DNA of 64,000 bases from Pseudomonadales bacterium. GTDB taxonomy: Bacteria > Pseudomonadota > Gammaproteobacteria > Pseudomonadales > DT-91. Shown here piece after piece: positions 29,202 to 38,176 of this stretch (position 1 is its first letter; each line of letters opens with the position of its first letter). The notes under the pieces were generated by a model. That model saw only the letters and a list, made by a program, of their open reading frames with translations. It searched no databases and had not been told where the DNA came from. The stretch is taken from assembly GCA_013215055.1 (NCBI GenBank), contig JABSRQ010000010.1:106155-170154 (forward strand), read 5' to 3'. The translations under genes and the position numbers were made by a program.

Positions 29202-30503
29202 ATGCTGCAAAAACTGATGTCACTTTTTGCGATTCTAATAACGTGCATTTTTCTGCCCGCATGTGAAAAAGCACCTGCCAATAATACTGGCCCAGCTTTT
29301 CATTTAATCAGCAACGATAATTTTGAAGAAGGGCCCTTTGCCTATATCGATAAAGCCGACTTTATCGACAGCCAAGGCCAAGTCACGGCCCATAGCCAAT
29401 TACTGGCCCGCTGCAGTGTGCTGGATGAGCACAGCGATACACCCTGCGACACTCAGACCCTGCCTTTTCTGGCCAGTGAAAACCTGAATCCAAATACACA
29501 GCAGATTCTCAATCGCCTGATTGTCTCAGATTTGTGGATGGCGGATAATTTTGCGCTGCTGTTACAAGATATGCCGGCGGATATGTATAGATTATTTGCC
29601 AGCACCACCGCCATTGTGATTCATCGCGAGATCAGGCCGGCTTTTTTCTGGAGTGAGACGGGCGCGATTTACCTGGACCCGGCTTATCTATGGCTGACAC
29701 AAACCCAAAAAAATAGCATTTCACAGGATGCCGATTACCGCGCCGATTTTGCCTCGCAGCTGAAATTTATCAACCTGGCACGTTATAGTATTGACGGTGA
29801 TTTTGCCTTTGGCAGCAATGCCAATAGAAACACACAGCAAACCCTGTATGCCTTATCTGCGCTGCTATTTCATGAACTGGCACATGCCAATGATTTCTTC
29901 CCGCCAGCATCGGTAAGCACAGCGGCAAGTAAACACCCTGCAGAACAACTTATTATCGCCCATACCGCATCATCATTAAGCAATTCCAGCTTACCGTTGC
30001 AAAGTGATATCTGGCATAGACTAGCCAATGTTATATGGCGGGGTATTGATGCCTCTGCAGATTTAAGCAGTTTAACCGCCAGCGATGTAGGCCAACTCTT
30101 TGCTGTAGACGGCGCTAATGATGCTTATAATTTTCTTGAAACCCCATATCCAGAAGGTCTGCATTTTGAAGATACGGCGATGTTATTTGAAGAAGTGATG
30201 ATGAAAATTCACTACGATATCGATAGAGAAATCGCCTTTGCCACGGCCTTAAATGACACGATAGCGCTGTGTTCCGACTTACGTGTACATTGGCAGGCGA
30301 TCAACCGCTATAGAGAAGATCATGTATTAATCCGCGCTCAATTGATTATCGATGTTTTATTACCTGGCCATAACTATGATGGATTTTTTATTCACCCTCC
30401 AGCGGCTGGCATTTATACATATTGTGTGGCGCAAACCACTCAAAGTAGGCAAAGCTTATCAACACCCTCTTCTATACCGCTGCAATCACACTTTTGGCAT
30501 TAA
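29202..30503 (+). CDS. Lipoprotein with HExxH motif, putative zinc metallopeptidase
   Basis: 433 residues. The signal peptide ends in an LPAC lipobox. H224-E225-L-A-H228 in LLFHELAHAND is a zincin-type motif flanked by hydrophobic residues, and Glu residues in LFEEVMMKIHYD about 100 residues later could supply a third ligand. I do not recognise the family. It lies 62 bases after znuB on the same strand but has a consensus -10 of its own. The substrate is unknown; a zinc enzyme beside zinc import is suggestive only. Confidence 0.75.
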   Translation: MLQKLMSLFAILITCIFLPACEKAPANNTGPAFHLISNDNFEEGPFAYIDKADFIDSQGQVTAHSQLLARCSVLDEHSDTPCDTQTLPFLASENLNPNTQQILNRLIVSDLWMADNFALLLQDMPADMYRLFASTTAIVIHREIRPAFFWSETGAIYLDPAYLWLTQTQKNSISQDADYRADFASQLKFINLARYSIDGDFAFGSNANRNTQQTLYALSALLFHELAHANDFFPPASVSTAASKHPAEQLIIAHTASSLSNSSLPLQSDIWHRLANVIWRGIDASADLSSLTASDVGQLFAVDGANDAYNFLETPYPEGLHFEDTAMLFEEVMMKIHYDIDREIAFATALNDTIALCSDLRVHWQAINRYREDHVLIRAQLIIDVLLPGHNYDGFFIHPPAAGIYTYCVAQTTQSRQSLSTPSSIPLQSHFWH

Positions 30504-32089
30504 GGGGCTGTAGTCCAACTCAACTGACTGCCGCTGGGCAAACTCTGGCTAAAGGCCTGTAATTTAGGCCGTATACGTTCTGCAGCCTCGGCATCAACCG
30601 CAAAAAAGCTGACCGGGAAACGCGCGGTAATCGCGATGCCGGTAATCGATAATTCGGCGAGTTTAATCCAGCCTGCAGGTACCTCGGGGAACCATATGGC
30701 ATCATGGTAGATCATGACCAATTGAATATTTTTAGCATCCACCAGCTCAGCCATCCAATCGGCGGAATCTGCAGTTTTACGTAACTTTCTCGCCTTGGAC
30801 GAACCCAGGCCCCATAAATCCAACACATATAAATCGTTTTCATAGGTCGCCAGCCCTAGATCATTCACCGCTACTGGTTGCTGATAATAATCACGAATAA
30901 AACGTCGCATCTGCGCCTGTTGATGATGGATATTACTGGCGGCTATAGGGGTGGATACATAGGCGAATAGGTGCTCTATGCCTGCAATAAAAATACAGAA
31001 TATGATTAAGGCCTGGGTGAACTTTTTCTCGCCCAGGCTGACCTTGGGTAAAAATGGCACCCGCCAGATATACAGTAATAATGCCAATGCCACGACCCAC
31101 AGGTAGATTTCATAGCGAAAATACCAGCCTATACGCCCCACCAATAAATGACCTAAAATCGCCAAAGCTATGCAGAATGCCAAAACACGCTTTTTACTGG
31201 ACACCGATTTAAACCAGGCACAGTGCAAAAAGAAACACATCAAAATAAGCAACGTGATGCCCTTGGGAGTCACCAGGCTTAAATTACGCTCAACATTCAT
31301 TGCCAGCTTCGTTAGCCCCGAGGCCGCCACCGAGGATTTTGCCAAGATAGAATCGGGCAGATAACCCAGGTTTATAGATAGAAGAAAAACGGAAAAAACC
31401 GCCAGCAAAGCAATAATCAACAAACCCGACAGCACAGACTGCCAATACAGCCTACTAACCAATAAATACAATAACGCCGCCCCCGATAAGGCCAGGCATT
31501 CGTAGCGGATTAACGGGGCGAGAATAATCGCCAGCCATAGATATTGTGGTGTTTTATCCGTTTGCACATGCTCCAATAAACCGGCAAAGATCAGCAACGC
31601 TATCAATACCTGCAGCGAATGTTCCATACCGGTGAATAACAAACCAATAACATTGCTGCATAAAATAAATAACAGTAGAAGGACTAGCTTAGCGCGTTGA
31701 GAAAATGGCTCTTTCTCGGATTCTTCTTCAATACGCTGGACGATAAAAGCAGCCACCATCAAGGTAGCCAAGCTAATCAGGCTGTTCACCAATAATAAGA
31801 ACCAGGGCGTCAGCGGTAGCGCTGTTAATGGCGCTAGCAATAAAGGCCAAAGAATGGATGATGACGGAGCCGAGAATTCCTCGGCATTAACCCCATAATG
31901 GCCCATTAAAATATTTTCGGCCAAGGCTAAATGTATATACGGGTCATCCAACGTAAAGGTGAAGGCCCCGCCGTTAAAAACGGTGATTAAAATGACGTCT
32001 AAGAGACTTAAAAAAATGAATAGCCCGGCTGCCACTTTCACTTCTGGCAACATCAGCTGAGATGTAAATCGATGACGGTCTGTAAACAT
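30500..32089 (-). CDS. Multi-spanning membrane protein, GT-C glycosyltransferase-like
   Basis: 529 residues with about ten membrane segments in the first 380 residues and a soluble C-terminal domain (about 395-529). An acidic pair follows the first helix (LDDPYIHLALAEN) and SAPSSSILWP comes soon after, the pattern of GT-C glycosyltransferases that use polyprenyl-phosphate sugars. The acceptor is unknown. No ribosome binding site is clear at 32089; an alternative ATG is 12 codons in. It ends overlapping the 3' end of the HExxH gene by four bases on the opposite strand. Confidence 0.7.
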   Translation of the reverse strand: MFTDRHRFTSQLMLPEVKVAAGLFIFLSLLDVILITVFNGGAFTFTLDDPYIHLALAENILMGHYGVNAEEFSAPSSSILWPLLLAPLTALPLTPWFLLLVNSLISLATLMVAAFIVQRIEEESEKEPFSQRAKLVLLLLFILCSNVIGLLFTGMEHSLQVLIALLIFAGLLEHVQTDKTPQYLWLAIILAPLIRYECLALSGAALLYLLVSRLYWQSVLSGLLIIALLAVFSVFLLSINLGYLPDSILAKSSVAASGLTKLAMNVERNLSLVTPKGITLLILMCFFLHCAWFKSVSSKKRVLAFCIALAILGHLLVGRIGWYFRYEIYLWVVALALLLYIWRVPFLPKVSLGEKKFTQALIIFCIFIAGIEHLFAYVSTPIAASNIHHQQAQMRRFIRDYYQQPVAVNDLGLATYENDLYVLDLWGLGSSKARKLRKTADSADWMAELVDAKNIQLVMIYHDAIWFPEVPAGWIKLAELSITGIAITARFPVSFFAVDAEAAERIRPKLQAFSQSLPSGSQLSWTTAP

Positions 32090-32158
32090 TGCGTGTTATG
32101 ACATTATTTTTTCTTCGAGTCTAACATGTCTTTATAAAGCTGTCTGTGTCTGCCCCGG

Positions 32159-32839
32159 TCAAAAATGATCCACATATTTTTTACGAATCGCCGTATAATT
32201 CGCCGCAAAACTTGTGGCATCAAAAGGCGGTTTAATAAAACCCTGAAGGTCACCACGCGGATTAATCAGGAAAATATACGCCGAATGATCCATAGAATAA
32301 TCATCCCCATTAACCACTTTACGAAACGGCGCTGTTAAGTTGCCACTGAAACTGAGGATCTTCAAAAAATCACCGGTGAGCCCGATAAAGCTTTGATTAA
32401 AATAAGGCATATATTGATTTAACACCGCCACCGTATCTCTGGCCGGATCTACCGTCACTAATATCACCTGTGTGTCCTGAGCTTTTGCGGGCTCGGGTGT
32501 TTCGGCCATCACCTGGTTTAACATCGCCAAGGTCGTAGGGCATACATCGGGACAATGGGTAAAACCAAAAAACAGCAGGCTCCACTGCCCTTTTAAATCG
32601 GCTTTTGTAAATGCCTGCGCTTTATGGTTTATTAACTCAAAATCCTTAATCTTACGTGCGGGTTCAAATAAAAACACGCCGCGTTCCCTGAATTGCTCCA
32701 CCGTTAAGGGTGCAGGATTCATGACCTTATTCACCATTAAACCCAACATCAGGGCCATAAACACAAAAATCACGATTAAGGTCTTGGCGATACCAGGACG
32801 AAAATCCTCTGCGACTTTATCTGCGATCAATGTCTGCAT
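32159..32839 (-). CDS. SCO1/SenC-family copper chaperone
   Basis: Membrane-anchored thioredoxin-fold protein that delivers copper to the CuA centre of cytochrome oxidase subunit II. 226 residues: one N-terminal membrane helix (about 19-41), then the CPDVC copper motif (FGFTHCPDVCPTT) and the distal His in YSMDHSAYIF. Start overlaps the ctaB stop by one base (TGATG). It closes the oxidase operon. Confidence 0.93.
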   Translation of the reverse strand: MQTLIADKVAEDFRPGIAKTLIVIFVFMALMLGLMVNKVMNPAPLTVEQFRERGVFLFEPARKIKDFELINHKAQAFTKADLKGQWSLLFFGFTHCPDVCPTTLAMLNQVMAETPEPAKAQDTQVILVTVDPARDTVAVLNQYMPYFNQSFIGLTGDFLKILSFSGNLTAPFRKVVNGDDYSMDHSAYIFLINPRGDLQGFIKPPFDATSFAANYTAIRKKYVDHF

Positions 32840-33774
32840 CAGAACGGTAACCCTATGGTTACCACGACATTAGCCGGGACCTTGGCGATCAACCAGTGAT
32901 CCAATAACATAATCAAAAATAACGACATCAAATACACAATCGAATACCTAAAAGTATCCATCGCAGCCCTGGGGTTTTTACCTAAATACAGTTGGATAGA
33001 CCAATACATAAAGCCTGCTCCTAAGACCACCGCGCCCAATAAATATAACCAACCCGACATTTTTGTTGCAAAGGGTAATAAGGTAACGATGATCATGATC
33101 ACGGTATACAATACAATTTGAACGCTTGTATAGCGCACTCCGTGAGTGACCGGAAGCATGGGGATACCCACCTTGGCATATTCATCTTTTCTGGCAATCG
33201 CCAAGGCCCAAAAATGTGGAGGTGTCCACGCAAAGATAATCAATGCCAATAACAAACCGCCAGCATCGATACTATTGGTGACCGCAACCCAGCCAATCAA
33301 TGGAGGAATTGCACCGGCTAAACCACCAATCACAATATTCTGCGGCGTAGCCCGCTTTAACCACAGCGTATACACCACCGCATAACCCAATAAACCACCA
33401 AAGGTCAGCCAAGCCGTACGCTGATTAACAAAGATCATCAAGGCGGCCATACCCAAAAAACCTAAAACGGCAGCAAAAATAATCGCATGTCGAGTGGGTA
33501 ATTTTCCGGTGGCCACCGGGCGTTTTTGGGTTCTGGCCATCTCCGCATCAATCTTTCTATCCACCAAATGATTAATCGCAGCGGCAGAACCTGCACATAA
33601 TGCAAGCCCCAGATTCCCCATCACCAACACCTGCAGCGGCACCATAGTGGATGTAGCCATAAACATGCCTATCACCGATGTTAGAATCATCAGCAATACC
33701 ACCTTGGGCTTGGTGAGTTCGTAATAATCCTGCCAAACTATATTGGACTTGGAATGCATCACAGCGTTATTCAT
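32839..33774 (-). CDS. ctaB: Protoheme IX farnesyltransferase (heme O synthase)
   Basis: UbiA-type prenyltransferase that adds farnesyl to heme B, giving heme O. 311 residues with about nine helices. The Asp-rich motif is NHLVDRKIDAEMARTQKRP and the second is the loop with YAKVGIPMLPVTHG. An alternative ATG five codons in exists. It overlaps the ctaA end by eight bases and sco by one, so the three are coupled. Confidence 0.95.
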   Translation of the reverse strand: MNNAVMHSKSNIVWQDYYELTKPKVVLLMILTSVIGMFMATSTMVPLQVLVMGNLGLALCAGSAAAINHLVDRKIDAEMARTQKRPVATGKLPTRHAIIFAAVLGFLGMAALMIFVNQRTAWLTFGGLLGYAVVYTLWLKRATPQNIVIGGLAGAIPPLIGWVAVTNSIDAGGLLLALIIFAWTPPHFWALAIARKDEYAKVGIPMLPVTHGVRYTSVQIVLYTVIMIIVTLLPFATKMSGWLYLLGAVVLGAGFMYWSIQLYLGKNPRAAMDTFRYSIVYLMSLFLIMLLDHWLIAKVPANVVVTIGLPF

Positions 33775-34984
33775 GGTCTGACTCCAGATGTATTATTGTT
33801 CTGATTCGATAATTTAAACCCACCAGTATTAACAGCAATAATGCCGCCACAGCGTTATGAGCCACTGCCACGCCGATGGGGAAATGAAACAGTATGTTGC
33901 TTAATCCTAATAGCACTTGTAACGTTAAAACCGATAAAACCGATCCCGCCATAAGCTGAGTTTCCCGGGTTTTTATCTGCAGCAAACGTAAAGCTAAAAA
34001 AATAATACATAAGCTGGTGATTACCGCGCCTATTCTATGGCTTATATGAATTGCCATACGCGCCGCATTATCCATCTGCCCACCCAAATAATTTGGGCCT
34101 ATACCCTGAGTAAGATCAAAGCCTCGACTAAAATCCATTTGTGGCCACCACTGACTTTGACAGGTGGGTAAATCTGGACAAGCTACTGCAGCATAGTTAG
34201 AGGTTGTCCAGCCACCCAATGCAATCTGTATAAAAACAATCAACAAAGCCAATAAGGCTATAGGCTGAAGCTTTAACACTTTTTGATAATGTTGTGCACG
34301 AATTTTCCAGGGTTTTTGTTGTAAACGTAATGCCAACAAATAGAATAATGATACAACTGAAAATCCGGCCAATAAATGTGTGGTAACCACTTGCGGCCAC
34401 ACTTTTAATGTCACCGTCCACATACCAAATAAGCCCTGTAACATCACAAAAGCTGCTATAAATCCGGGTAAGATAATCATAGGCTTTTTGATTTTTTTAC
34501 ATGCCAGCCAGGCAAACACCGTAAAAACACTTAATGTTAAGCCGATCAGAAAAATATCAAAAAAATCAAACATGGCTGCTGCGGTAATTTTCCATTGTGC
34601 GGCCAATACAATACGCATAATCAGAGCAATAAATAAAACCCCAACTAATACGCTAATTTTTTTATTTAACGATGACTCTTCACTGCGACTTAATGCGATA
34701 AAAAACAGCAGTAAACTGATAATACCTAAAGCCGAGGCCATTAATCGATGCACTTGTTCTGGCCAGGTTTTATGTGTTTGCACCGGGGTTTCGCTATAAC
34801 TCATATTGGCTATAGCAATATCCGTTTTATCCTGGGGCCATAACACATGGCCATAACAGGTAGGCCAATCCGGGCAACCTAATCCGGCATCCATGAGCCT
34901 GGTAAACGCCCCCATGCTGATGACCATAAACCCTGCAATAACGCCCAACAATGCCAAGTTATAAGCTATACGATTGGCTTTCAT
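33767..34984 (-). CDS. ctaA: Heme A synthase (COX15/CtaA)
   Basis: Oxidises the C8 methyl of heme O to a formyl group, giving heme A for the caa3 oxidase. Eight predicted helices. Conserved histidines occur in EQVHRLMA, TTHLLAG, HISHRIGA and VAHNAVAA. Two cysteine pairs lie in periplasmic loops (GCPDWPTCYG and ACPDLPTCQS), as in two-Cys-pair CtaA proteins. The ATG at 34984 has AAGG seven bases upstream and is preferred over the GTG one codon earlier. Confidence 0.94.
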   Translation of the reverse strand: MKANRIAYNLALLGVIAGFMVISMGAFTRLMDAGLGCPDWPTCYGHVLWPQDKTDIAIANMSYSETPVQTHKTWPEQVHRLMASALGIISLLLFFIALSRSEESSLNKKISVLVGVLFIALIMRIVLAAQWKITAAAMFDFFDIFLIGLTLSVFTVFAWLACKKIKKPMIILPGFIAAFVMLQGLFGMWTVTLKVWPQVVTTHLLAGFSVVSLFYLLALRLQQKPWKIRAQHYQKVLKLQPIALLALLIVFIQIALGGWTTSNYAAVACPDLPTCQSQWWPQMDFSRGFDLTQGIGPNYLGGQMDNAARMAIHISHRIGAVITSLCIIFLALRLLQIKTRETQLMAGSVLSVLTLQVLLGLSNILFHFPIGVAVAHNAVAALLLLILVGLNYRIRTIIHLESDHE

Positions 34985-34993
34985 CACGTCGCC

Positions 34994-35623
34994 TTATTGC
35001 GCATATTTGAATAAGTGATGTAAATCTTTTTTCATGATGTCGCGCTCATTGGCGGCCTCGTTATAAAACATCATGATCCAACCACGTTTATCCACTAACA
35101 AATAAGCGATGTCATTCCAGTCTGCAATGTCTTGATCTGCCAATAAATTTTTCAAGGTTTTTAACTGGCTATAAACGGTTACCACTTGAGGGTTTTCCTC
35201 TTTCATTCTGGCTAACTGCGAAGGTTCTAATTGAGCATCAAGATATAATTGATATCGACGCATCTTGCTCTGCTCCTTTCCCATCGCAATATGCATTTGT
35301 CGACTTTGAATTAGATTGTTTGCGCAACGCTCACCACAGCTTGGCGAATTTAAAACCAATAACGTCCATTTATGGCTCTGCTGACTAAAATCAAATGGCA
35401 GACCATTTTCACCAGACAAATGTAACGCTACTATAGGCTTTAACGGTTTCACCAAGATGCCAATGGTTTTTGTACCTAACACAGAAACCAGATCCAGCTT
35501 CTTATCTTCAATCAGATAGATCAGCGTATAGGACAGCAGCATTAAAATAAGTGGCAGGCCCATAATCAACATCAATATCTTGCGATTATTTTTTTCACTG
35601 GGTCTAGTCATTACATCTTCCAT
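34994..35623 (-). CDS. Oxidase-cluster membrane protein with CxxxC thioredoxin-like domain
   Basis: 209 residues: one N-terminal membrane helix (about 15-37) and a periplasmic domain with NSPSCGERCANN. The CxxxC spacing matches SCO proteins, but the downstream His in the SCO pattern is not obvious (HHLF at the extreme C-terminus is the only candidate). Homologues of this type are found between SURF1 and ctaA in Pseudomonas-type cox clusters. A role in copper delivery or subunit II thiol reduction is inferred from place and motif only. An ATG four codons inside is an equally good start. Confidence 0.75.
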   Translation of the reverse strand: MEDVMTRPSEKNNRKILMLIMGLPLILMLLSYTLIYLIEDKKLDLVSVLGTKTIGILVKPLKPIVALHLSGENGLPFDFSQQSHKWTLLVLNSPSCGERCANNLIQSRQMHIAMGKEQSKMRRYQLYLDAQLEPSQLARMKEENPQVVTVYSQLKTLKNLLADQDIADWNDIAYLLVDKRGWIMMFYNEAANERDIMKKDLHHLFKYAQ

Positions 35624-35650
35624 AGGTAAATCTCTTTTTACTTAATAGCG

Positions 35651-36349
35651 TTATGTTTTCTTACAACTTGCATAGATAAATAAACCGATTAATAACACCG
35701 CCATAGCAAACCACTGCACCGCATAGGCGCTATGTTTTTCAGGTCTAGTGGGAATTAAAGTCCAATGCTCGGTAAACAGGCCGGGACTTTTATGCTGCAA
35801 ACGTAAAACATAATCGGTTGAGTTGACTGCAATATTTTTAAAGGCTATTTGTAACGATGCCATATCGACTGATTGAACACGCTTGGGCCAACCCGGCTCT
35901 TGGATTTTGGCATTTAATTGCAGAGATTTTGAAGGTTGATATAAATAGGCATTCAGCTGCATGGGATTTCCAGGCGTTACAACCTCCGGTAAAATACGCC
36001 TATCCAGATCACCTTTAACCCAGCCACGTGAGACCAAAATCGTCTTATTATTATTGATTAAAAATGGCTGTATGACTTCATAACCAAACTGACCTTTAAA
36101 AATCTGGTTATCCAGCAATAACACCCGGTTAATAAACTGGCCTGTAACCGTGATGTTTTTATAGTTTTGAAATTGATTTTTTTCTAATTGAGAATATTCT
36201 ATTGCAACTTGCTGAGTTAGCAGGCTTAACTGTTGCTGCATCTGCCGCTTTTCTTCAGCACGATCTAACTGCCAAAACCCAGCCGATATAACAACAGGTA
36301 AGCAAAGCACTACAAAAAGTGTTAATTTCCAGTTAAAGTGAAACGACAT
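35651..36349 (-). CDS. SURF1-family cytochrome oxidase assembly protein
   Basis: Helps insert heme a into subunit I. 232 residues with a membrane helix at each end (about 8-26 and 208-228) and a periplasmic domain between. The SURF1 motifs GFWQLDRAEEK near the N-terminus, the central GRWVKGDLDR-like VSRGWVKGD and the C-terminal YAVQWFAMA are present. In the cox operon downstream of coxC. Confidence 0.93.
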   Translation of the reverse strand: MSFHFNWKLTLFVVLCLPVVISAGFWQLDRAEEKRQMQQQLSLLTQQVAIEYSQLEKNQFQNYKNITVTGQFINRVLLLDNQIFKGQFGYEVIQPFLINNNKTILVSRGWVKGDLDRRILPEVVTPGNPMQLNAYLYQPSKSLQLNAKIQEPGWPKRVQSVDMASLQIAFKNIAVNSTDYVLRLQHKSPGLFTEHWTLIPTRPEKHSAYAVQWFAMAVLLIGLFIYASCKKT

Positions 36350-36395
36350 AGGTCACTCGTTATTTATACATTTATTTTTATTATTGGAGGCCAAT

Positions 36396-36607
36396 ATGTG
36401 GCTCAAAATTCTGATTTTAATTAATTTTTTTTACTGATAATCAGCTTGTTCAGTAGTTTATTTTTTGTCTACCTTGAACGTGGCGAAGGTGATAAAACCT
36501 TCTATACGCTGTGTATCCGTGTGGGTTTGGCATTAAGTTTAATGGCCTTAGTCGCTTTTGGACTCGCTAGCGGGTTAATTGGCCATTCAGCCCCCTGGGA
36601 TCATTAA
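36396..36607 (+). pseudogene. DUF2909 twin-transmembrane protein gene, frameshifted in a T8 run
   Basis: ATG at 36396 has a strong TTGGAGG five bases upstream and encodes MWLKILILIN, then runs into TGA after eight T's (36425-36432). Adding one T (or removing two) restores a frame of about 70 residues with a second membrane helix and ending in GHSAPWDH, the pattern of small twin-helix DUF2909 proteins known beside SURF1 and coxC. The frame is the only break. It may be a true pseudogene, a sequencing error in a homopolymer, or a gene read by slippage. It is opposite in strand to the rest of the cox cluster. Confidence 0.75.
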
Positions 36608-36612
36608 CGGTT

Positions 36613-37590
36613 TTAAAAAAGATACACCACAAAAACCAGGCATATCCACACCACATCAACAAAATGCCAATACCATGAAGCCGCTTCAAAACCGAAGTGA
36701 TCTTCGGCAGTAAATTGTCGGCCCATCACCGAGCGACAAAACTGCACTAGCAAAATACAGGCACCCATACAGACATGGAAACCGTGAAATCCTGTTAATA
36801 AAAAGAAGGTTGCACCATAAACACCTGAATTTAGAAACAGGCCATATTCACTATAGGCTTCGTGGTATTCCACTATCTGTAAAATGACAAAAGAGAAACC
36901 AAATACCAGTGTTGCCGCCAACCAAAGATTAAAAACCCTGCGTTTATCGTGTTTTAAAGCGTGATGGGCAAACTCCAAAAAGACTGAAGAACTCACCAAT
37001 AACAGCGTATTCCAGAACGGCAGCCAATGTAATAAATCCGCAAAACCCGGGAAGGCCATATTCTGGGCTGGCCCTTTATGCACACCATTATTCGCCAGAT
37101 GGCCTGCTGCATTCTGGGCATCCAGGCCACCCATTGCATCCTGTGGTGTTGCCATTAGAGGCCATTCATAAACAAAATTTGGCCATAAAATAGTGTTCAT
37201 CACCCCCGCACCATCACCTGATAACCACGGGCCCGACAACGTACGTAAATAAAGCAGCACACCAAAGAAGCAGAAGAAGAACATCACTTCAGAGAAAATA
37301 AACCACTGCATGCCTAAGCGATAAGAGCGCTTCAACTGCGCGCTGTTCATGCCGGCCAGGTTTTCTCTAATGGTGATGGTAAACCAGGTTGCCAACACTC
37401 CTGCCAGTAACATCATGCCACCGATTAATAATACCCACGAGGTCGAACCATCGGTTTTATACGTTAAGCTATTGATGCCGCCGGCAGCACCTATCACCAT
37501 TAACCCCAGGGCTATGGAGGCAAGAATTGCCATCCAGCTTTGTTCCGGCACGTAATAAGTCTGATAATCGCTATTATGTTGACCTGACAT
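36613..37590 (-). CDS. coxC: Cytochrome c oxidase subunit III
   Basis: Integral subunit of the aa3-type oxidase core, 325 residues with seven helices. Family landmarks WFIFSEVMFFFCFFG, the acidic helix FLEFAHHALK, LQIVEYHEA and GFHGFHVCMG, and a C-terminal ASWYWHFVDVVWI. A loop of about 45 residues between helices three and four (after TLSGPWLSGDG) is longer than in mitochondrial enzymes but common in gammaproteobacteria. Confidence 0.96.
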   Translation of the reverse strand: MSGQHNSDYQTYYVPEQSWMAILASIALGLMVIGAAGGINSLTYKTDGSTSWVLLIGGMMLLAGVLATWFTITIRENLAGMNSAQLKRSYRLGMQWFIFSEVMFFFCFFGVLLYLRTLSGPWLSGDGAGVMNTILWPNFVYEWPLMATPQDAMGGLDAQNAAGHLANNGVHKGPAQNMAFPGFADLLHWLPFWNTLLLVSSSVFLEFAHHALKHDKRRVFNLWLAATLVFGFSFVILQIVEYHEAYSEYGLFLNSGVYGATFFLLTGFHGFHVCMGACILLVQFCRSVMGRQFTAEDHFGFEAASWYWHFVDVVWICLVFVVYLF

Positions 37591-37624
37591 AAAGTTTCTC
37601 CATCAAGCTTCAGTGACTGTGTTA

Positions 37625-38164
37625 TTAACGTGATGCCAGTGATTTTTCGCTGACATCAAATAAAGTGTAGGACAAGGTTATGGTTTTAACGTCTTTAGGC
37701 AGATCCTGATCAACAATAAACTGCAAAGGCATTTCAATAGATTCACCGGCTAACAGGGTTTGTTTATTAAAACAAAAACATTCGGTTTTATGAAAAAACT
37801 CTGCCGCTCTACCCGGCGAAATACTGGGTATCGCCTGCGCTACCATCGTATAATCTCTGGGGTTTTTGGCAAAAAAATGGGTATTTACCGCCTGCCCCGG
37901 ATGCACTCTTAAAATGGTTTTAGCGGGCTTAAATGCCCAATTCATCTTGTCATTATTGCTGGCAAGAAACTGCACCGTTATCGTACGGCTGGTATCTACC
38001 ACAACATCCACCGCCTGATACGCAGAACCTGAAGTTTTACCGTTTAAGCCGGTTAAATCACAAAATACATCATAGATAGGCACCAAGGCAAAACCGAAGC
38101 CAAACATGGCGACAACGGCCAACATCAATTTTTTCACCAGCGTACTTGTTGCCTGATCAGCCAT
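37625..38164 (-). CDS. ctaG: Cytochrome c oxidase assembly protein CtaG (Cox11)
   Basis: Delivers copper to CuB of subunit I. 179 residues: one membrane helix (about 12-31) and an immunoglobulin-like periplasmic domain with the copper motif ECFCFNKQ. Located between coxA and coxC, 12 bases from the coxA stop. Confidence 0.95.
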   Translation of the reverse strand: MADQATSTLVKKLMLAVVAMFGFGFALVPIYDVFCDLTGLNGKTSGSAYQAVDVVVDTSRTITVQFLASNNDKMNWAFKPAKTILRVHPGQAVNTHFFAKNPRDYTMVAQAIPSISPGRAAEFFHKTECFCFNKQTLLAGESIEMPLQFIVDQDLPKDVKTITLSYTLFDVSEKSLASR

Positions 38165-38176
38165 TTTTAAAACCTT

